Assembly: GCF_009766065.1 (NCBI RefSeq)
Contig: NZ_LMUE01000002.1
Location: 804,514-868,513 of the forward strand
Reading direction: 5' to 3'
Length of the DNA stretch: 64,000 bases
Source: Dyella sp. S184
GTDB taxonomy: Bacteria > Pseudomonadota > Gammaproteobacteria > Xanthomonadales > Rhodanobacteraceae
The notes under the pieces are model-generated. The model was given only the letters and a program-made list of their open reading frames with translations. It did no database searches and was not told where the DNA came from. The translations under genes were made by a program, and so were the position numbers. Numbering within the stretch: position 1 is the first letter of the stretch; every line of letters starts with the position of its first letter. This document shows, piece by piece, positions 9,332-18,677 of this stretch.

Positions 9332-11032
9332 TCAGAAATGAAAGATGATGTCACCAGACAGAATCGTCTCGCGGGACTTGTTCGGAGCAATGCCAGCGTT
9401 CGAATTTCCGTTGAATGCATCGCCGTTCAGAGAATGGTACGTAGCGATTTCCGGCCGCACTTCGAGTTGCGGCGAGAAAAAGTGTTGCCAACCAAATGCG
9501 AAGTTCACATAACGAGTTTTCACGCCCGTACGTTGGCCATTCTTGTCCCAGAAGTACTCGGGCCGGAACGAAAAGTTGTCCAAGGGATCTGGGCTGTAGT
9601 TGAGATAGGCAACAGTGGCCAGCGTGCTGGCCCGGCACGTCAACTGCGTGGCACTGGCGCAGATCGCCAGATCGGGGGCGTTGTACGGAATGAATCGTGA
9701 CGAGAACGGCGCCCCCCCGTTTGCATAGATGGTTTGCACATCGCTATTGAGTGCGTTGGGAACGCGGTTCTCAAAAAGGTCATAGGCCTCGTAAGAAACA
9801 TGCCAATGCTCATCGAACGTATGGTAGAACGTGAAGCCATACCACTGCAGATTGTTGTAACCATATCTTCCCGAGTTGATTGCATCCGCGCATGGCATAA
9901 AGGCGGTCTTGCCATCGTCGCTGAGATAGCGAACGCATGCCGACACCGACGGCATCGAACCCGGATCCGTCTTGAAGGTCGAGTTCGGATAGAGCGGGTT
10001 GTATCCAACTTGGCCGGGGCCGGTACCTGGGACGTTCGGATACGGGTTGTTCAGCGTTTGATTCAAGTGCGTCGGAAATGCCTCGGTACCGTCCGTCACG
10101 CCGAGTAGCACGGTCCAGTTCTTGTTGACAGCCAAGGTACCTTCCAGACCGGTGTTGGTGTAGTTATCGAACGAATAAGTCATCGAATGCGTGTACATGT
10201 AGTTGTTTGGCGCGAGCTGTGCTTCGATATCCGGTATGGAAATGAAGCGTCCGAAACGCAGCATCAGACCGTCGGCGACCCAAGGAATGTAGATTTCGCC
10301 ATACATCATCGGGAAGTCGTAGCCATTGACCTTGTTTTCGTCCAGCAATTGGTAGCTGGCCAACCCATACGACGTGGTGTAGCGGTAGTTTTCGCCATAC
10401 AACACCGAAAGGCGCATGCCCCAATCGATGTGGTCGGTCTGCACCGTGTCGGGGAAACGATCCAGATACAGCACGAACTGGTCAAATTCCAATGTATTAG
10501 GCGTATACGCATACGCCGCTGGCGCATTACCACCGGGCTTTGTCGTACTCGTGCTCAGGTTGCCGCCACCATTGACCCAGCCATAGAGCTGGAAATTGTT
10601 CCGAGTGAGCCAATCGCCGAAAGCAGTGTTGCCCAGTGCGGTCATCAACGGACTGTCGACCGAATTCGGGCGCGTCACACCTAATGATGTGGTTCCGCCA
10701 TAGGGCCACTCGGTAAACGGCATCGGGGGTGTTGTCTGCGCGGCCGGCGCCCAATCTGCGCGCCTCGATGCAGGTGCCTTCGGGTCCGCGGGGGCGGCTG
10801 GCTGGCCCCACTCAAGCTTGTAGTAGTTCGTCAGACGCATCCAGAAACTCGTTCCCAGGTAGTCATTGAGGCAGTCGAAATTCTTGTAGGGGTCGCAATT
10901 ACTGCTACCCAGCGGTACTTGTGCCGGTATCGATGCCGACGCGGTGACCGCCGACTGTGGCGCTGCCATCGCATACCCGGTCGGAATCATTGCCAACAAA
11001 ACAGCGGCAGCCAGTGTTTTCTTGTACTGCAT
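9332..11032 (-). CDS. BBP2-type outer-membrane beta-barrel porin inside the kdp operon
   Basis: The 566-residue product starts at the ATG at 11032, which AGGA precedes at normal spacing; a GTG five codons upstream is less likely. A signal peptide (about residues 1-23, ending YAMA) is followed by a long stretch of alternating aromatic/polar strands typical of outer-membrane barrels, ending in a C-terminal phenylalanine (DIIFHF) as barrels require. It resembles the putative beta-barrel porin-2 (BBP2) family, including the LRFGRFISIPDIEAQLAP segment. It has the same orientation as, and lies between, kdpB and kdpC. It probably allows potassium or another ion through the outer membrane when Kdp is induced. 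The family call is by resemblance. Confidence 0.8.
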   Translation of the reverse strand: MQYKKTLAAAVLLAMIPTGYAMAAPQSAVTASASIPAQVPLGSSNCDPYKNFDCLNDYLGTSFWMRLTNYYKLEWGQPAAPADPKAPASRRADWAPAAQTTPPMPFTEWPYGGTTSLGVTRPNSVDSPLMTALGNTAFGDWLTRNNFQLYGWVNGGGNLSTSTTKPGGNAPAAYAYTPNTLEFDQFVLYLDRFPDTVQTDHIDWGMRLSVLYGENYRYTTSYGLASYQLLDENKVNGYDFPMMYGEIYIPWVADGLMLRFGRFISIPDIEAQLAPNNYMYTHSMTYSFDNYTNTGLEGTLAVNKNWTVLLGVTDGTEAFPTHLNQTLNNPYPNVPGTGPGQVGYNPLYPNSTFKTDPGSMPSVSACVRYLSDDGKTAFMPCADAINSGRYGYNNLQWYGFTFYHTFDEHWHVSYEAYDLFENRVPNALNSDVQTIYANGGAPFSSRFIPYNAPDLAICASATQLTCRASTLATVAYLNYSPDPLDNFSFRPEYFWDKNGQRTGVKTRYVNFAFGWQHFFSPQLEVRPEIATYHSLNGDAFNGNSNAGIAPNKSRETILSGDIIFHF

Positions 11033-11107
11033 GGTTTTTCCTTGCACTCCGGCAACACCGGACTTTCTTCGATTGAGATGGTTGATGAAAACCGCACGAT
11101 GCGGCTG

Positions 11108-11326
11108 TCAGATGCCGGCGTATCCGCCAAGCACATAGTCGTCCTCGACACTGCTTGCCCCGTCAGGGGGGCTTGCCGCAGCGATGGTGACCGTGGCTGG
11201 TTCGCTGCGCGGCCGCAGCGGCAGCGCGATCACCACGTCGCAATCGGAGTCGTTGGCCGACAGGCGCAGCTCCATGTCGGGATGGGTGTCGTCAGGAAGG
11301 GATACAGAAAGTTTCAGCGTTTGCAT
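11108..11326 (-). CDS. small 72-residue protein between kdpB and the porin gene
   Basis: A 72-codon ORF starts at 11326, with GGAG about 8 bases upstream. It lies in the kdp operon orientation, about 75 bases before the porin start. The product is acidic, lacks membrane segments and a signal peptide, begins MQTLKLSVSLPDDT and has an alternating hydrophobic pattern that suggests a small beta-rich soluble protein. It contains one cysteine (SDCDVV). I do not recognise the family. The ribosome-binding site and operon position support it being real, but its size leaves doubt. Confidence 0.5.
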   Translation of the reverse strand: MQTLKLSVSLPDDTHPDMELRLSANDSDCDVVIALPLRPRSEPATVTIAAASPPDGASSVEDDYVLGGYAGI

Positions 11327-11407
11327 GACATAGCTCCATGAAGAGAAACCATCATCCCAGCGGGGCCCGGATCCACATTCGGTGATGCAGGAGGCTGCCG
11401 AGAAGCG

Positions 11408-11427
11408 ATTCCGGCCTTCGCCGGAAT
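11408..11427. repeat. intergenic REP-like palindrome in the kdp operon
   Basis: ATTCCGGC-CTTC-GCCGGAAT is a perfect 8-base inverted repeat within the widespread proteobacterial intergenic element that begins GTCATTCCGGCGAA. It lies between the kdpB stop and the 72-codon ORF. As a hairpin in the transcript it could reduce readthrough or protect the upstream message, giving more KdpAB than porin. That effect is inferred. Confidence 0.65.
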
Positions 11428-11443
11428 GACGAGCAAAAAGAAA

Positions 11444-13516
11444 TCAGGCCAGTCCGCACAGGACCAGCAACATGTCGATAAGCTTGATGCCGAGAAACGG
11501 CACCACGATGCCGCCCAGGCCGTAAATAAGCAGGTTGCGGCGCAGCAGCGCACCGGCGCCGAGCGCGCGGTACTTCACGCCCTTCAGCGCCAGCGGGATC
11601 AGGAAGATGATGATCAGCGCATTGAAGATCACCGCCGACAGGATCGCGCTCTGCGGCGTCGCCAGGTGCATCACGTTGAGCGTGTTGAGCGTCGGATAGG
11701 TGGTCGCGAACGCGGCGGGAATGATCGCGAAGTACTTGGCAATGTCGTTGGAGATCGAGAACGTGGTCAGCGAGCCACGGGTGATCAGCATCTGCTTGCC
11801 GATCTCCACCACCTCGATCAGCTTGGTCGGGTTAGAGTCGAGATCGACCATGTTGCCGGCCTCTTTCGCGGCCTGCGTGCCGGTGTTCATCGCTACCGCC
11901 ACATCGGCCTGGGCCAGCGCCGGCGCATCGTTGGTACCGTCGCCGCACATCGCCACCAGCCGGTTCTGCGCCTGGATATCGCGGATCAGCTTGAGCTTGG
12001 CTTCCGGCGTGGCCTCGGCGAGGAAATCGTCGACGCCAGCCTCCGCTGCAATAGCGGCAGCCGTGAGTGGGTTGTCGCCGGTGATCATGATGGTCTTGAT
12101 GCCCATCCGGCGCATCTCGGCGAAGCGCTCCTTGATGCCGCCCTTGACGATGTCCTTCAGCTCGATCACGCCCAGTGCCCGCGGACCTTCGGTGACGATC
12201 AGCGGAGTGGCGCCGCGCCGCGCGATGTCCTCGGCCATGCGCTTGACCAGCGGCGGCAGGTGGCTGTTCTGCGCCTCCAGATGTTTCTCCACGGCATCGA
12301 GTGCGCCCTTGCGGATCTGCCGCGTACCAAAATCGACGCCGCTCATGCGGGTCTGCGCGGTGAACGGCACGAACTGTGCGTGCATCGCCTCGAGCTGCTG
12401 TTCGCGCAAGCCGAATTTCTCCTTCGCCAGCACCACGATGCTGCGACCTTCCGGTGTTTCGTCGGCCAGCGAGGCCAGCTGCGCGGCTTCGGCCATGATC
12501 TTTTCATCGATGCCCGGCGCCGGATAAAACGCCACCGCCTGGCGATTGCCCAGGGTGATGGTGCCGGTCTTGTCGAGCAGCAGCACGTCTACGTCGCCAG
12601 CCGCTTCGACTGCACGGCCGGAGGTGGCGATCACGTTGGCGCGGATCATCCGGTCCATGCCAGCGATGCCGATCGCCGACAGCAGTGCACCGATCGTGGT
12701 CGGGATCAGGCATACCAGCAGCGCGATCAGCACCGTGAGAGTGATCGGATGGCCGATGCCCGCCGCCTGCACGCTATAGATCGAATACGGCAGCAAGGTG
12801 GCGCAGGCCAGCAGGAAGATCAGCGTGAACTTCGCCAGCAGGATGGTCAGCGCGATCTCGTTCGGCGTCTTGCGCCGTTTGGAACCTTCCACCATCGCGA
12901 TCATGCGGTCGAGAAAACTCTCGCCCGGATTGCTGGTGATGCGCACCACCAGCCAGTCCGACAACACCTTGGTGCCGCCGGTGACCGCGCTGCGGTCGCC
13001 GCCGGATTCGCGGATCACCGGTGCGGATTCGCCGGTGATCGCGCTCTCGTCCACGCTGGCTGCACCGACCACCACTTCACCGTCACCGGGAACCTGCTCG
13101 CCGGCCTCGACCAGCACGTGATGGCCGGTACGCAGTTCACTGGACGGCATGAAGGTAATCGTTGCATTGCGATCGGCCGATGCCAGCTTCTTCGCGATCA
13201 CATCCTTGCGCGAACTGCGCAACGCATTGGCCTGCGCCTTGCCGCGGCCTTCCGCCAGCGCCTCGGCAAAATTCGCGAACAGCAGGGTGAACCACAGCCA
13301 CAGGCTGACCCAGAAGATGAAGCCGGTCGGCGCCTCGCCGTGGCCGGCGAGCGCCTGCACCCACAGCAACGTGGTCAGCACGCTGCAGACGAAGACGACG
13401 AACATCACCGGATTGCGGAACTGCAACCGGGGCGACAGCTTGCGGAACGAATCGGCCATCGCCGTGAGAACCAGCTCGCGGCTGAAGCCACTCGCTGCTT
13501 GAGTTTGTGCGGTCAT
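11444..13516 (-). CDS. kdpB: KdpB, catalytic subunit of the potassium P-type ATPase
   Basis: The 690-residue P-type ATPase carries the phosphorylation motif DKTGTIT with the acceptor Asp315, the actuator motif TGES, and the hinge [15 protein letters not shown]. About seven membrane segments are present. It hydrolyses ATP to power potassium uptake through KdpA. It follows kdpA by only a few bases, and its C-terminus ends in a final membrane helix near the stop at 11444. Length is close to the family norm of about 680-690. Confidence 0.97.
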   Translation of the reverse strand: MTAQTQAASGFSRELVLTAMADSFRKLSPRLQFRNPVMFVVFVCSVLTTLLWVQALAGHGEAPTGFIFWVSLWLWFTLLFANFAEALAEGRGKAQANALRSSRKDVIAKKLASADRNATITFMPSSELRTGHHVLVEAGEQVPGDGEVVVGAASVDESAITGESAPVIRESGGDRSAVTGGTKVLSDWLVVRITSNPGESFLDRMIAMVEGSKRRKTPNEIALTILLAKFTLIFLLACATLLPYSIYSVQAAGIGHPITLTVLIALLVCLIPTTIGALLSAIGIAGMDRMIRANVIATSGRAVEAAGDVDVLLLDKTGTITLGNRQAVAFYPAPGIDEKIMAEAAQLASLADETPEGRSIVVLAKEKFGLREQQLEAMHAQFVPFTAQTRMSGVDFGTRQIRKGALDAVEKHLEAQNSHLPPLVKRMAEDIARRGATPLIVTEGPRALGVIELKDIVKGGIKERFAEMRRMGIKTIMITGDNPLTAAAIAAEAGVDDFLAEATPEAKLKLIRDIQAQNRLVAMCGDGTNDAPALAQADVAVAMNTGTQAAKEAGNMVDLDSNPTKLIEVVEIGKQMLITRGSLTTFSISNDIAKYFAIIPAAFATTYPTLNTLNVMHLATPQSAILSAVIFNALIIIFLIPLALKGVKYRALGAGALLRRNLLIYGLGGIVVPFLGIKLIDMLLVLCGLA

Positions 13517-13519
13517 GAT

Positions 13520-15322
13520 TCAGTGTCCCGACATCAGGGATTCGGCGATTGGCCCCAGGGCCAGTGCCGGAAGGAAAGTCAGCGCGCCAACCACGACCAC
13601 CACGCAGGCCAGCAGCGTGATGAACAGCGGCGTATGCGTCGGCAAGGTGCCGGCTGATTCGGGTACGTGGCGCTTGGCGGCGAGCGAGCCGGACATTGCC
13701 AGCATCGCGATGGCGAGCGGGAAACGTGCGAGGAACATGCAGATGCCGAGCAGCACGTTCCAGAACGGCGTGTTCGCGGAGAGACCGCCGAACGCACTGC
13801 CGTTGTTGTTGGAAGCCGAGCTGACCGCGTAGAGGATCTCGCTGAAGCCATGCGCGCCGGGGTTGGCCACGCCCGCCACACCCGCCGGCACCATGACCGC
13901 GATGGCCGTGCCGATCACCACCAGCGCACATGGCAGCAGCACCGCGAGGCTGGCCATCTTCATCTCGTAGGCTTCGATCTTCTTGCCGAGGTATTCCGGC
14001 GTGCGACCCACCATCAGCCCGGCGATGAACACCGCCACCACCGCGAAGGCGAGCATGCCGTACAGACCCGAGCCGACACCGCCGAAGATCACCTCGCCGA
14101 GCTGGATCAGCCACATTGGCACCAGGCCACCGAGCGGGGTCAGCGAGTCGTGCATCGCATTCACCGCACCGCACGACGCTGCCGTGGTGATCGCCGCAAA
14201 CAGGCCGGACGCGGCGATGCCAAAGCGGGTCTCCTTGCCCTCCATGTTGCCGCCGGCCTGCAGTACCGAGGCATGCTGATCCACCGCCAGTCCATGCAGC
14301 GCCGGATTGCCGGCCTGCTCGGCCGCGACCAGGCCGATCGTCAGCGGGATGAAGATCAACAGCATCGTGGCGAGGATGGCCCAGCCCTGGCGCCGGTCGC
14401 CCACCTGCTTCCCGAACATGTAGCAGAGCCCACCGGGGATCAGCAGGATCGCCAGCATCTCGATGAAGTTGGAGAACGGCGTGGGGTTCTCGTACGGGTG
14501 TGCCGAGTTCGCGTTGAAGAAACCACCGCCATTGGTGCCGAGCATCTTGATCGCGATCTGCGATGCGGCCGGGCCCATCGGCAAGGTCTGCGTGGTGACC
14601 TGCGTTTCCTTGCTCACTTCATGGCCGGCGGCATCCTTCACCGCATTGCCCGCGGCGTCCTTCACCGTCTCGGTGTAACTGGTGGTTTGCACCACCGGCA
14701 CATCGACATAGGACTTGAAGTTCTGCACCACGCCCTGCGACACCAGAAGCATCGTTATCAGCAGCGATAGCGGCAGCAGCACGTACAGCGCGCTGCGGGT
14801 GAGGTCGACCCAGAAGTTGCCTATGCTGAGCGAGCTGCGCCGGCTGAAGCCGCGCACCACCGCCACCAGCACCGCGATGCCGGTTGCCGCGGAGAGGAAG
14901 TTTTGTACCGCCAGACCCAGCATCTGGGTCAGGTAGCTCATCGTCGATTCGCCGGCGTAGCCCTGCCAATTGGTGTTGGTGGCGAAGCTGATCGCCGTGT
15001 TCATCGCCGAATCGGGCGACACCGCGCCGAAGTGCTGCGGGTTCAATGGCAGCCACTGCTGCACGCGCTGCAACAGATAAACGACCAGCACGCCGAGTAC
15101 GTTGAACAACAGCATCGCCAGCGCGTAACGCTTCCAGCCCATGGCTTCGTCATCGCGGATGCCGCACAAGCGATAGATCACGCGCTCCACGCCACTACCA
15201 AAACGGGTGACGCGGTTCGGCGTATCGGCGAAAACCAGCGCCATGTAGCTGCCGACCGGCTTCACCAGCAGCAGCAATACCACCAGGTACAGGCCAACCT
15301 GCAGGAAATCATTGGTGGTCAT
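13520..15322 (-). CDS. kdpA: KdpA, potassium-binding channel subunit
   Basis: The ATG at 15322 (MTTNDFLQVG) is chosen over an upstream in-frame codon because it overlaps the kdpF stop as ATGA, the usual coupling. The 600-residue product has about ten membrane segments and the selectivity-filter segments of the superfamily of K+ transporters, including TNGGGFFNANSAHP and NNGSAFGG. It forms the potassium pathway of the KdpFABC complex in the inner membrane. It is a little longer than the E. coli protein (557 residues), with extra residues in a periplasmic loop near residue 200. Confidence 0.97.
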   Translation of the reverse strand: MTTNDFLQVGLYLVVLLLLVKPVGSYMALVFADTPNRVTRFGSGVERVIYRLCGIRDDEAMGWKRYALAMLLFNVLGVLVVYLLQRVQQWLPLNPQHFGAVSPDSAMNTAISFATNTNWQGYAGESTMSYLTQMLGLAVQNFLSAATGIAVLVAVVRGFSRRSSLSIGNFWVDLTRSALYVLLPLSLLITMLLVSQGVVQNFKSYVDVPVVQTTSYTETVKDAAGNAVKDAAGHEVSKETQVTTQTLPMGPAASQIAIKMLGTNGGGFFNANSAHPYENPTPFSNFIEMLAILLIPGGLCYMFGKQVGDRRQGWAILATMLLIFIPLTIGLVAAEQAGNPALHGLAVDQHASVLQAGGNMEGKETRFGIAASGLFAAITTAASCGAVNAMHDSLTPLGGLVPMWLIQLGEVIFGGVGSGLYGMLAFAVVAVFIAGLMVGRTPEYLGKKIEAYEMKMASLAVLLPCALVVIGTAIAVMVPAGVAGVANPGAHGFSEILYAVSSASNNNGSAFGGLSANTPFWNVLLGICMFLARFPLAIAMLAMSGSLAAKRHVPESAGTLPTHTPLFITLLACVVVVVGALTFLPALALGPIAESLMSGH

Positions 15323-15411
15323 TCGAACCACTCCGGCTTGAGCAGGGCCACACACAGGTAGCCGGCCAGCGCCACGGCGATCAGGCCGGCGAGGACATAC
15401 AGGACATTCAT
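15319..15411 (-). CDS. kdpF: KdpF, small stabilising subunit
   Basis: A 30-codon ORF (MNVLYVLAGL at the start, KPEWFE at the end) encodes a single membrane helix with the terminal KPE(W/R)F motif typical of KdpF. Its stop codon overlaps the kdpA start (ATGA). KdpF stabilises the Kdp complex in the membrane. The upstream sequence has only a weak purine-rich site. Confidence 0.93.
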   Translation of the reverse strand: MNVLYVLAGLIAVALAGYLCVALLKPEWFE

Positions 15412-15458
15412 GATTGGGAGCTCATGCAGTGAAGGGGAAGGCAGACGCGGCAACCGGT

Positions 15459-15551
15459 CTACTTGCGCGGACTCAGCCGATCGCAGAGCAGCGCAAAGCC
15501 CAACGTGGCCGCGCACAGCACGAGCAGGAACAACAGGTAGACGAAATCCAT
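15459..15551 (-). CDS. 30-residue membrane peptide upstream of kdpF
   Basis: An ORF beginning MDFVYLLFLLVLCAATLG and ending DRLSPRK encodes one membrane helix followed by a positive tail. GGAG lies 9 bases before the ATG at 15551; an alternative ATG at 15566 would add five residues. It lies 47 bases before kdpF in the same orientation and would be the first cistron of the Kdp operon. I recall similar tiny hydrophobic ORFs ahead of kdpF in other proteobacteria, but cannot name a characterised family. It may be a second KdpF-like subunit or a regulatory peptide. The function is unknown. Confidence 0.6.
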   Translation of the reverse strand: MDFVYLLFLLVLCAATLGFALLCDRLSPRK

Positions 15552-15630
15552 CGGCGTCGACTCCATGAAAGGGCGACGCGCACTGTAGGAAGTGCCGTAT
15601 AAGAAAGGGGTAGCGATTCGGCCGGGGCGC

Positions 15631-15650
15631 GTATAGAACGCGTAAAGTTT
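15631..15650 (-). promoter_or_regulatory. candidate KdpE-binding region upstream of the Kdp operon
   Basis: Read on the minus strand, the spacer before the first Kdp cistron contains CTTTACGCGTTCTATACGCG. This is AT-rich compared with its surroundings and loosely like the paired TTTAxA boxes bound by KdpE in E. coli. It lies about 80 bases before the first start. This is inference from position and partial similarity. Confidence 0.3.
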
Positions 15651-15676
15651 TGCGGGCGACCGCGCAGAACCGGCGA

Positions 15677-16651
15677 TCAGGCCGTCATGCGCAGCGAGCC
15701 ATCCGCGGGCTCAGCCGGCAGCCGGTCGATGGTGTAGCCCGCCGCATCCCATGCATCGAGGCCGCCCAGCAGCGGCCGCACGTTGCGGTAACCGATCGCC
15801 ATCAGCAGCTTGGCCGCCTTGGCGGCGGAGACCTCGTTCGGGCAACTGCAATAGATCACCAACTCGCGATCGGGTGAAATGTCCTGCAGCACCTGGTCGA
15901 CACCGTCCAGGTCAGCCAGCAATGCACCGGGGATGATCCGCGTGTCGAGCAGGCGTGCCGCCTGCGAGCGCACGTCGACCACCACGGGATTCTGCCCATT
16001 CGCGATGGATTCGCTCAGTTCGTCCACCGTGATCCGGGCCATGCGCAAGGCCACCAGCAACCGCCGGCGCTGCCACCACTTGGCCGCGATATAGAGCGCC
16101 AGCAGCCCCAGTAGCAGCTCCAGCGCGACCGTGCCCGCACTGGCCAGGTCAGCCAGCAGATCGTCGACCTGCGCGGCGAAAGCATAGCCGAGCCCCACCG
16201 CAACGCCCGCCCACAGCAGCGAACCCAGGCCGTCCAGCAAGACGAAGGTACCCGCACGCAAACCCATCGCGCCAACCAGCGGCGGCGCCACCGTGGCCAA
16301 GCCGGGCACGAACTTGGCGATCAGCAGGATCCGCCCACGCCAGCGCTGGAAGCGCAGCTCGGACTGCTTCACGCAGGAATCGGGCGACAGCGATATGCGG
16401 CAGATCGTACGCATCACGCCAGCACCGAAACGGCGGCCGGCCCAGTACCAGACCAGATCGCTGAACAGGCAAGCAAGCACCACCACCAGCAGCACGCCCG
16501 CCAGCGGCAGCTTGCCGTTGGCGCTCAGCGCACCCGCCACGACCATGGTCGGTATCGCCGGCACCGGTACACCGGCCTGCTCCACCAGCACATTGAAGAA
16601 CACCAGCAGCAGGCCGTACTGGGCGATCAGCGCAATGATCTGATGGGCCAT
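15677..16651 (-). CDS. DedA-family membrane protein fused to a rhodanese domain
   Basis: The first about 205 residues are a DedA/SNARE-associated domain: membrane segments, a GVPVPAIPTMVVAGAL segment, a central FVPGLATVAPPLVGAMG motif and a C-terminal helix near residue 190. DedA proteins are inner-membrane proteins needed for membrane homeostasis; some recycle lipid carriers. Residues 215-315 form a rhodanese-like domain with VVDVRSQA and the catalytic-loop cysteines in YCSCPNE. The rhodanese domain would be cytosolic. The gene is divergent from the polyprenyl synthase at 16891. Both domains are well supported; the joint role is unknown. Confidence 0.88.
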   Translation of the reverse strand: MAHQIIALIAQYGLLLVFFNVLVEQAGVPVPAIPTMVVAGALSANGKLPLAGVLLVVVLACLFSDLVWYWAGRRFGAGVMRTICRISLSPDSCVKQSELRFQRWRGRILLIAKFVPGLATVAPPLVGAMGLRAGTFVLLDGLGSLLWAGVAVGLGYAFAAQVDDLLADLASAGTVALELLLGLLALYIAAKWWQRRRLLVALRMARITVDELSESIANGQNPVVVDVRSQAARLLDTRIIPGALLADLDGVDQVLQDISPDRELVIYCSCPNEVSAAKAAKLLMAIGYRNVRPLLGGLDAWDAAGYTIDRLPAEPADGSLRMTA

Positions 16652-16856
16652 CGGATCGGCACTCGGGGCACGGTTCCGCGAAACCGCAGGTGCCTATAGA
16701 TTGGGCCAGTCAGCGGCTATTGCAAACCCCTCCCGGCAGCCACCGGAACGCGCGGCCACGCGGCATACGCCATCCCGGGCTACTGCTTTCGTGGGAAATG
16801 TCCACTGGTTGCTCTGAGGCATAACGCAAACCACGGCGTAATTTGCTGCAGGGCCC

Positions 16857-16862
16857 TATAAT
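16857..16862 (+). promoter_or_regulatory. candidate -10 box of the polyprenyl synthase gene
   Basis: A perfect TATAAT lies 28 bases before the ATG at 16891. No good -35 hexamer is seen at 17 bases, so the promoter is only partly supported. The rest of the spacer back to 16651 shows nothing else. Confidence 0.35.
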
Positions 16863-16890
16863 CTTGCCGATACGCCGCCTTGAAGCCTCC

Positions 16891-17892
16891 ATGAACTCGA
16901 TGCCTGCCGACGCCCGACGCCCCGCCGACTTCGCCCATGTGCGCGACCTCGCTGCTGCCGACATGCAGCGCGTCGATACGTTGATCCGCCAGCGGCTGTC
17001 CTCAGACGTGGTGCTGATCAACCAGATCGCCGACCACATCATCGCCAGCGGCGGCAAGCGGCTGCGCCCGATGCTGCATGTGCTGGCCGCCGGTGCCGCC
17101 GGCTATCGCGGCGACCGCCACACCAAGCTCGCGGCGATCATCGAGTTCATCCACACCTCCACCCTGCTGCACGATGACGTGGTCGACGAGTCCGACCTGC
17201 GCCGCGGCCGCAAGACCGCCAACGCGCTGTGGGGCAACGCGGCCAGTGTGCTGGTTGGCGACTTCCTCTATTCGCGCTCGTTCCAGCTTATGGTGGAACT
17301 CGACGACATGCGCATCATGCGCATCCTCGCCGACACCACCAACACAATCGCCGAAGGCGAGGTACTGCAGCTGCTCAATATCGGCAACGCCGACGTGAAC
17401 GAAGCAGCCTATCTGGCGGTGATCGAACGCAAGACCGCGGTGCTGTTCGCCGCCGCCACCGAACTCGGCGGCATCCTCGGCGGGCTGCCGGAATCCCAGG
17501 TGACCGCGCTGCGCCGCTACGGCATGGAACTGGGCTACGCATTCCAGATCGCCGATGACCTGCTCGACTACATCAGCGACGCCGGCACGTTGGGCAAGAA
17601 CATCGGTGACGACCTCGCCGAGGGTAAGCCCACCTTGCCGTTGATCTATGCACTGGAGAAGGCGAATCCGGAGCAGGCGCAGTCGCTGCGCCACGCGATC
17701 GAACACGGCGGACTCGACTCGCTCGACCGTATCATCGCCTCGATCCGCGACTCCGGTGCACTGGAGCGCACCCGCGAACGGGCCGTGATGCATGCCGAGG
17801 CGGCCCAGGCTGCGCTCGGCACCCTGCCTGCCTCGGTCTATCGCGATGCACTCGCCATGCTGGCCGACTACTCGGTGCAGCGCACGTTCTGA
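16891..17892 (+). CDS. ispB: polyprenyl (octaprenyl) diphosphate synthase
   Basis: The ATG at 16891 (MNSMPADARR) gives a 333-residue enzyme of the usual length for IspB. The first aspartate-rich motif is LLHDDVVDESD and the second is IADDLLDY, both binding magnesium-diphosphate. The GGKRLRP substrate site is near residue 52. The enzyme adds isopentenyl units to farnesyl diphosphate to build the long ubiquinone side chain. In many gammaproteobacteria the gene sits beside rplU-rpmA-obg; that context is absent here. The assignment as the ubiquinone-tail enzyme rather than a shorter-chain synthase rests on length and motif spacing. Confidence 0.88.
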   Translation: MNSMPADARRPADFAHVRDLAAADMQRVDTLIRQRLSSDVVLINQIADHIIASGGKRLRPMLHVLAAGAAGYRGDRHTKLAAIIEFIHTSTLLHDDVVDESDLRRGRKTANALWGNAASVLVGDFLYSRSFQLMVELDDMRIMRILADTTNTIAEGEVLQLLNIGNADVNEAAYLAVIERKTAVLFAAATELGGILGGLPESQVTALRRYGMELGYAFQIADDLLDYISDAGTLGKNIGDDLAEGKPTLPLIYALEKANPEQAQSLRHAIEHGGLDSLDRIIASIRDSGALERTRERAVMHAEAAQAALGTLPASVYRDALAMLADYSVQRTF

Positions 17893-18056
17893 TCGTTCCT
17901 GCGGGACTTTGTGTAGGAGCAGATTCAGTCGTTCCCACGGAACCATGGAATTCCCGCCACAGGCGAAGCGCAATCAGCCATTGGGTTGACCAGGGAAACC
18001 AATCGTTCCCGAATGGATGCTGGCACCGTCGCCGCCAATCGGCCAGACTTCGTCCC

Positions 18057-18677
18057 ATGCTCCGTTCGCGTTCAATCAACTGGTTCTTGTGGCTTGCGGT
18101 GATCCTGCTGTCACTGGGATCAGCGCATGCCGCCGGCGCCAGCTATCGCTACGACACGGTACATAGCCAGATCGTCTTCAGCGTCAGCCACGACGGCTAT
18201 TCGCGCCCGTTCGGACGGCTGCATATCGCCAAAGGCTGGCTGCGTTTTGATCCGGGCGACTGGAGTACGGCAGCCACCGAGCTGGATATCGACTTGGACA
18301 GCCTGGACATGGGCGATGCGGACTGGAACAAAGCTGTTTGCAAGCCAAACCTGCTCGACTGTGCGCATGATCGCTATGCGCACTTCGTCAGCACCCGTAT
18401 CGAACGCAAGGATGGCCAGCATGGCGTGCTGCATGGCCAGCTCAGCATGCGCGGGACGAGCCAATCCGTGAGCATTCCCTTCACCTTCAACCGCGCCGGA
18501 CGAACGATCTATGGCCTTCACGACGTAGCAGGCTTCTCGGCGACCACGATGCTGGATCGCGACGCTTTCGGCATAACCGCCTATTCCGGTTCGATCGGGC
18601 ACCAGGTAAGCGTGTGGCTGGAGCTTGAAGCGATCCGCGACGATCACGCTGTTACACCTTCAAAGGATCAACCATGA
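18057..18677 (+). CDS. YceI family periplasmic protein (first copy)
   Basis: The 206-residue protein has a signal peptide (cleavage near residue 23, SAHA|AG) and a YceI-type lipocalin-like domain (YRYDTVHSQIVFSVSHDGYS at its start). YceI proteins bind isoprenoid-like hydrophobic ligands in the periplasm. It overlaps the next gene by four bases (ATGA), forming a three-gene operon with cytochrome b561 and a second YceI protein. It is divergent from the second copy in sequence, so this is not a recent duplication. Confidence 0.87.
   Translation: MLRSRSINWFLWLAVILLSLGSAHAAGASYRYDTVHSQIVFSVSHDGYSRPFGRLHIAKGWLRFDPGDWSTAATELDIDLDSLDMGDADWNKAVCKPNLLDCAHDRYAHFVSTRIERKDGQHGVLHGQLSMRGTSQSVSIPFTFNRAGRTIYGLHDVAGFSATTMLDRDAFGITAYSGSIGHQVSVWLELEAIRDDHAVTPSKDQP

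Noticed and set aside
11426..13657. A 743-codon plus-strand open frame opposite kdpB
   Set aside because: Antisense shadow: low-complexity, His/Gln/Arg-rich, with no recognisable domain.
17905..17945. TGTAGGAGC-like sequence after the polyprenyl synthase gene
   Set aside because: It resembles one arm of a REP element but has no clear inverted partner, so it was not called a repeat.
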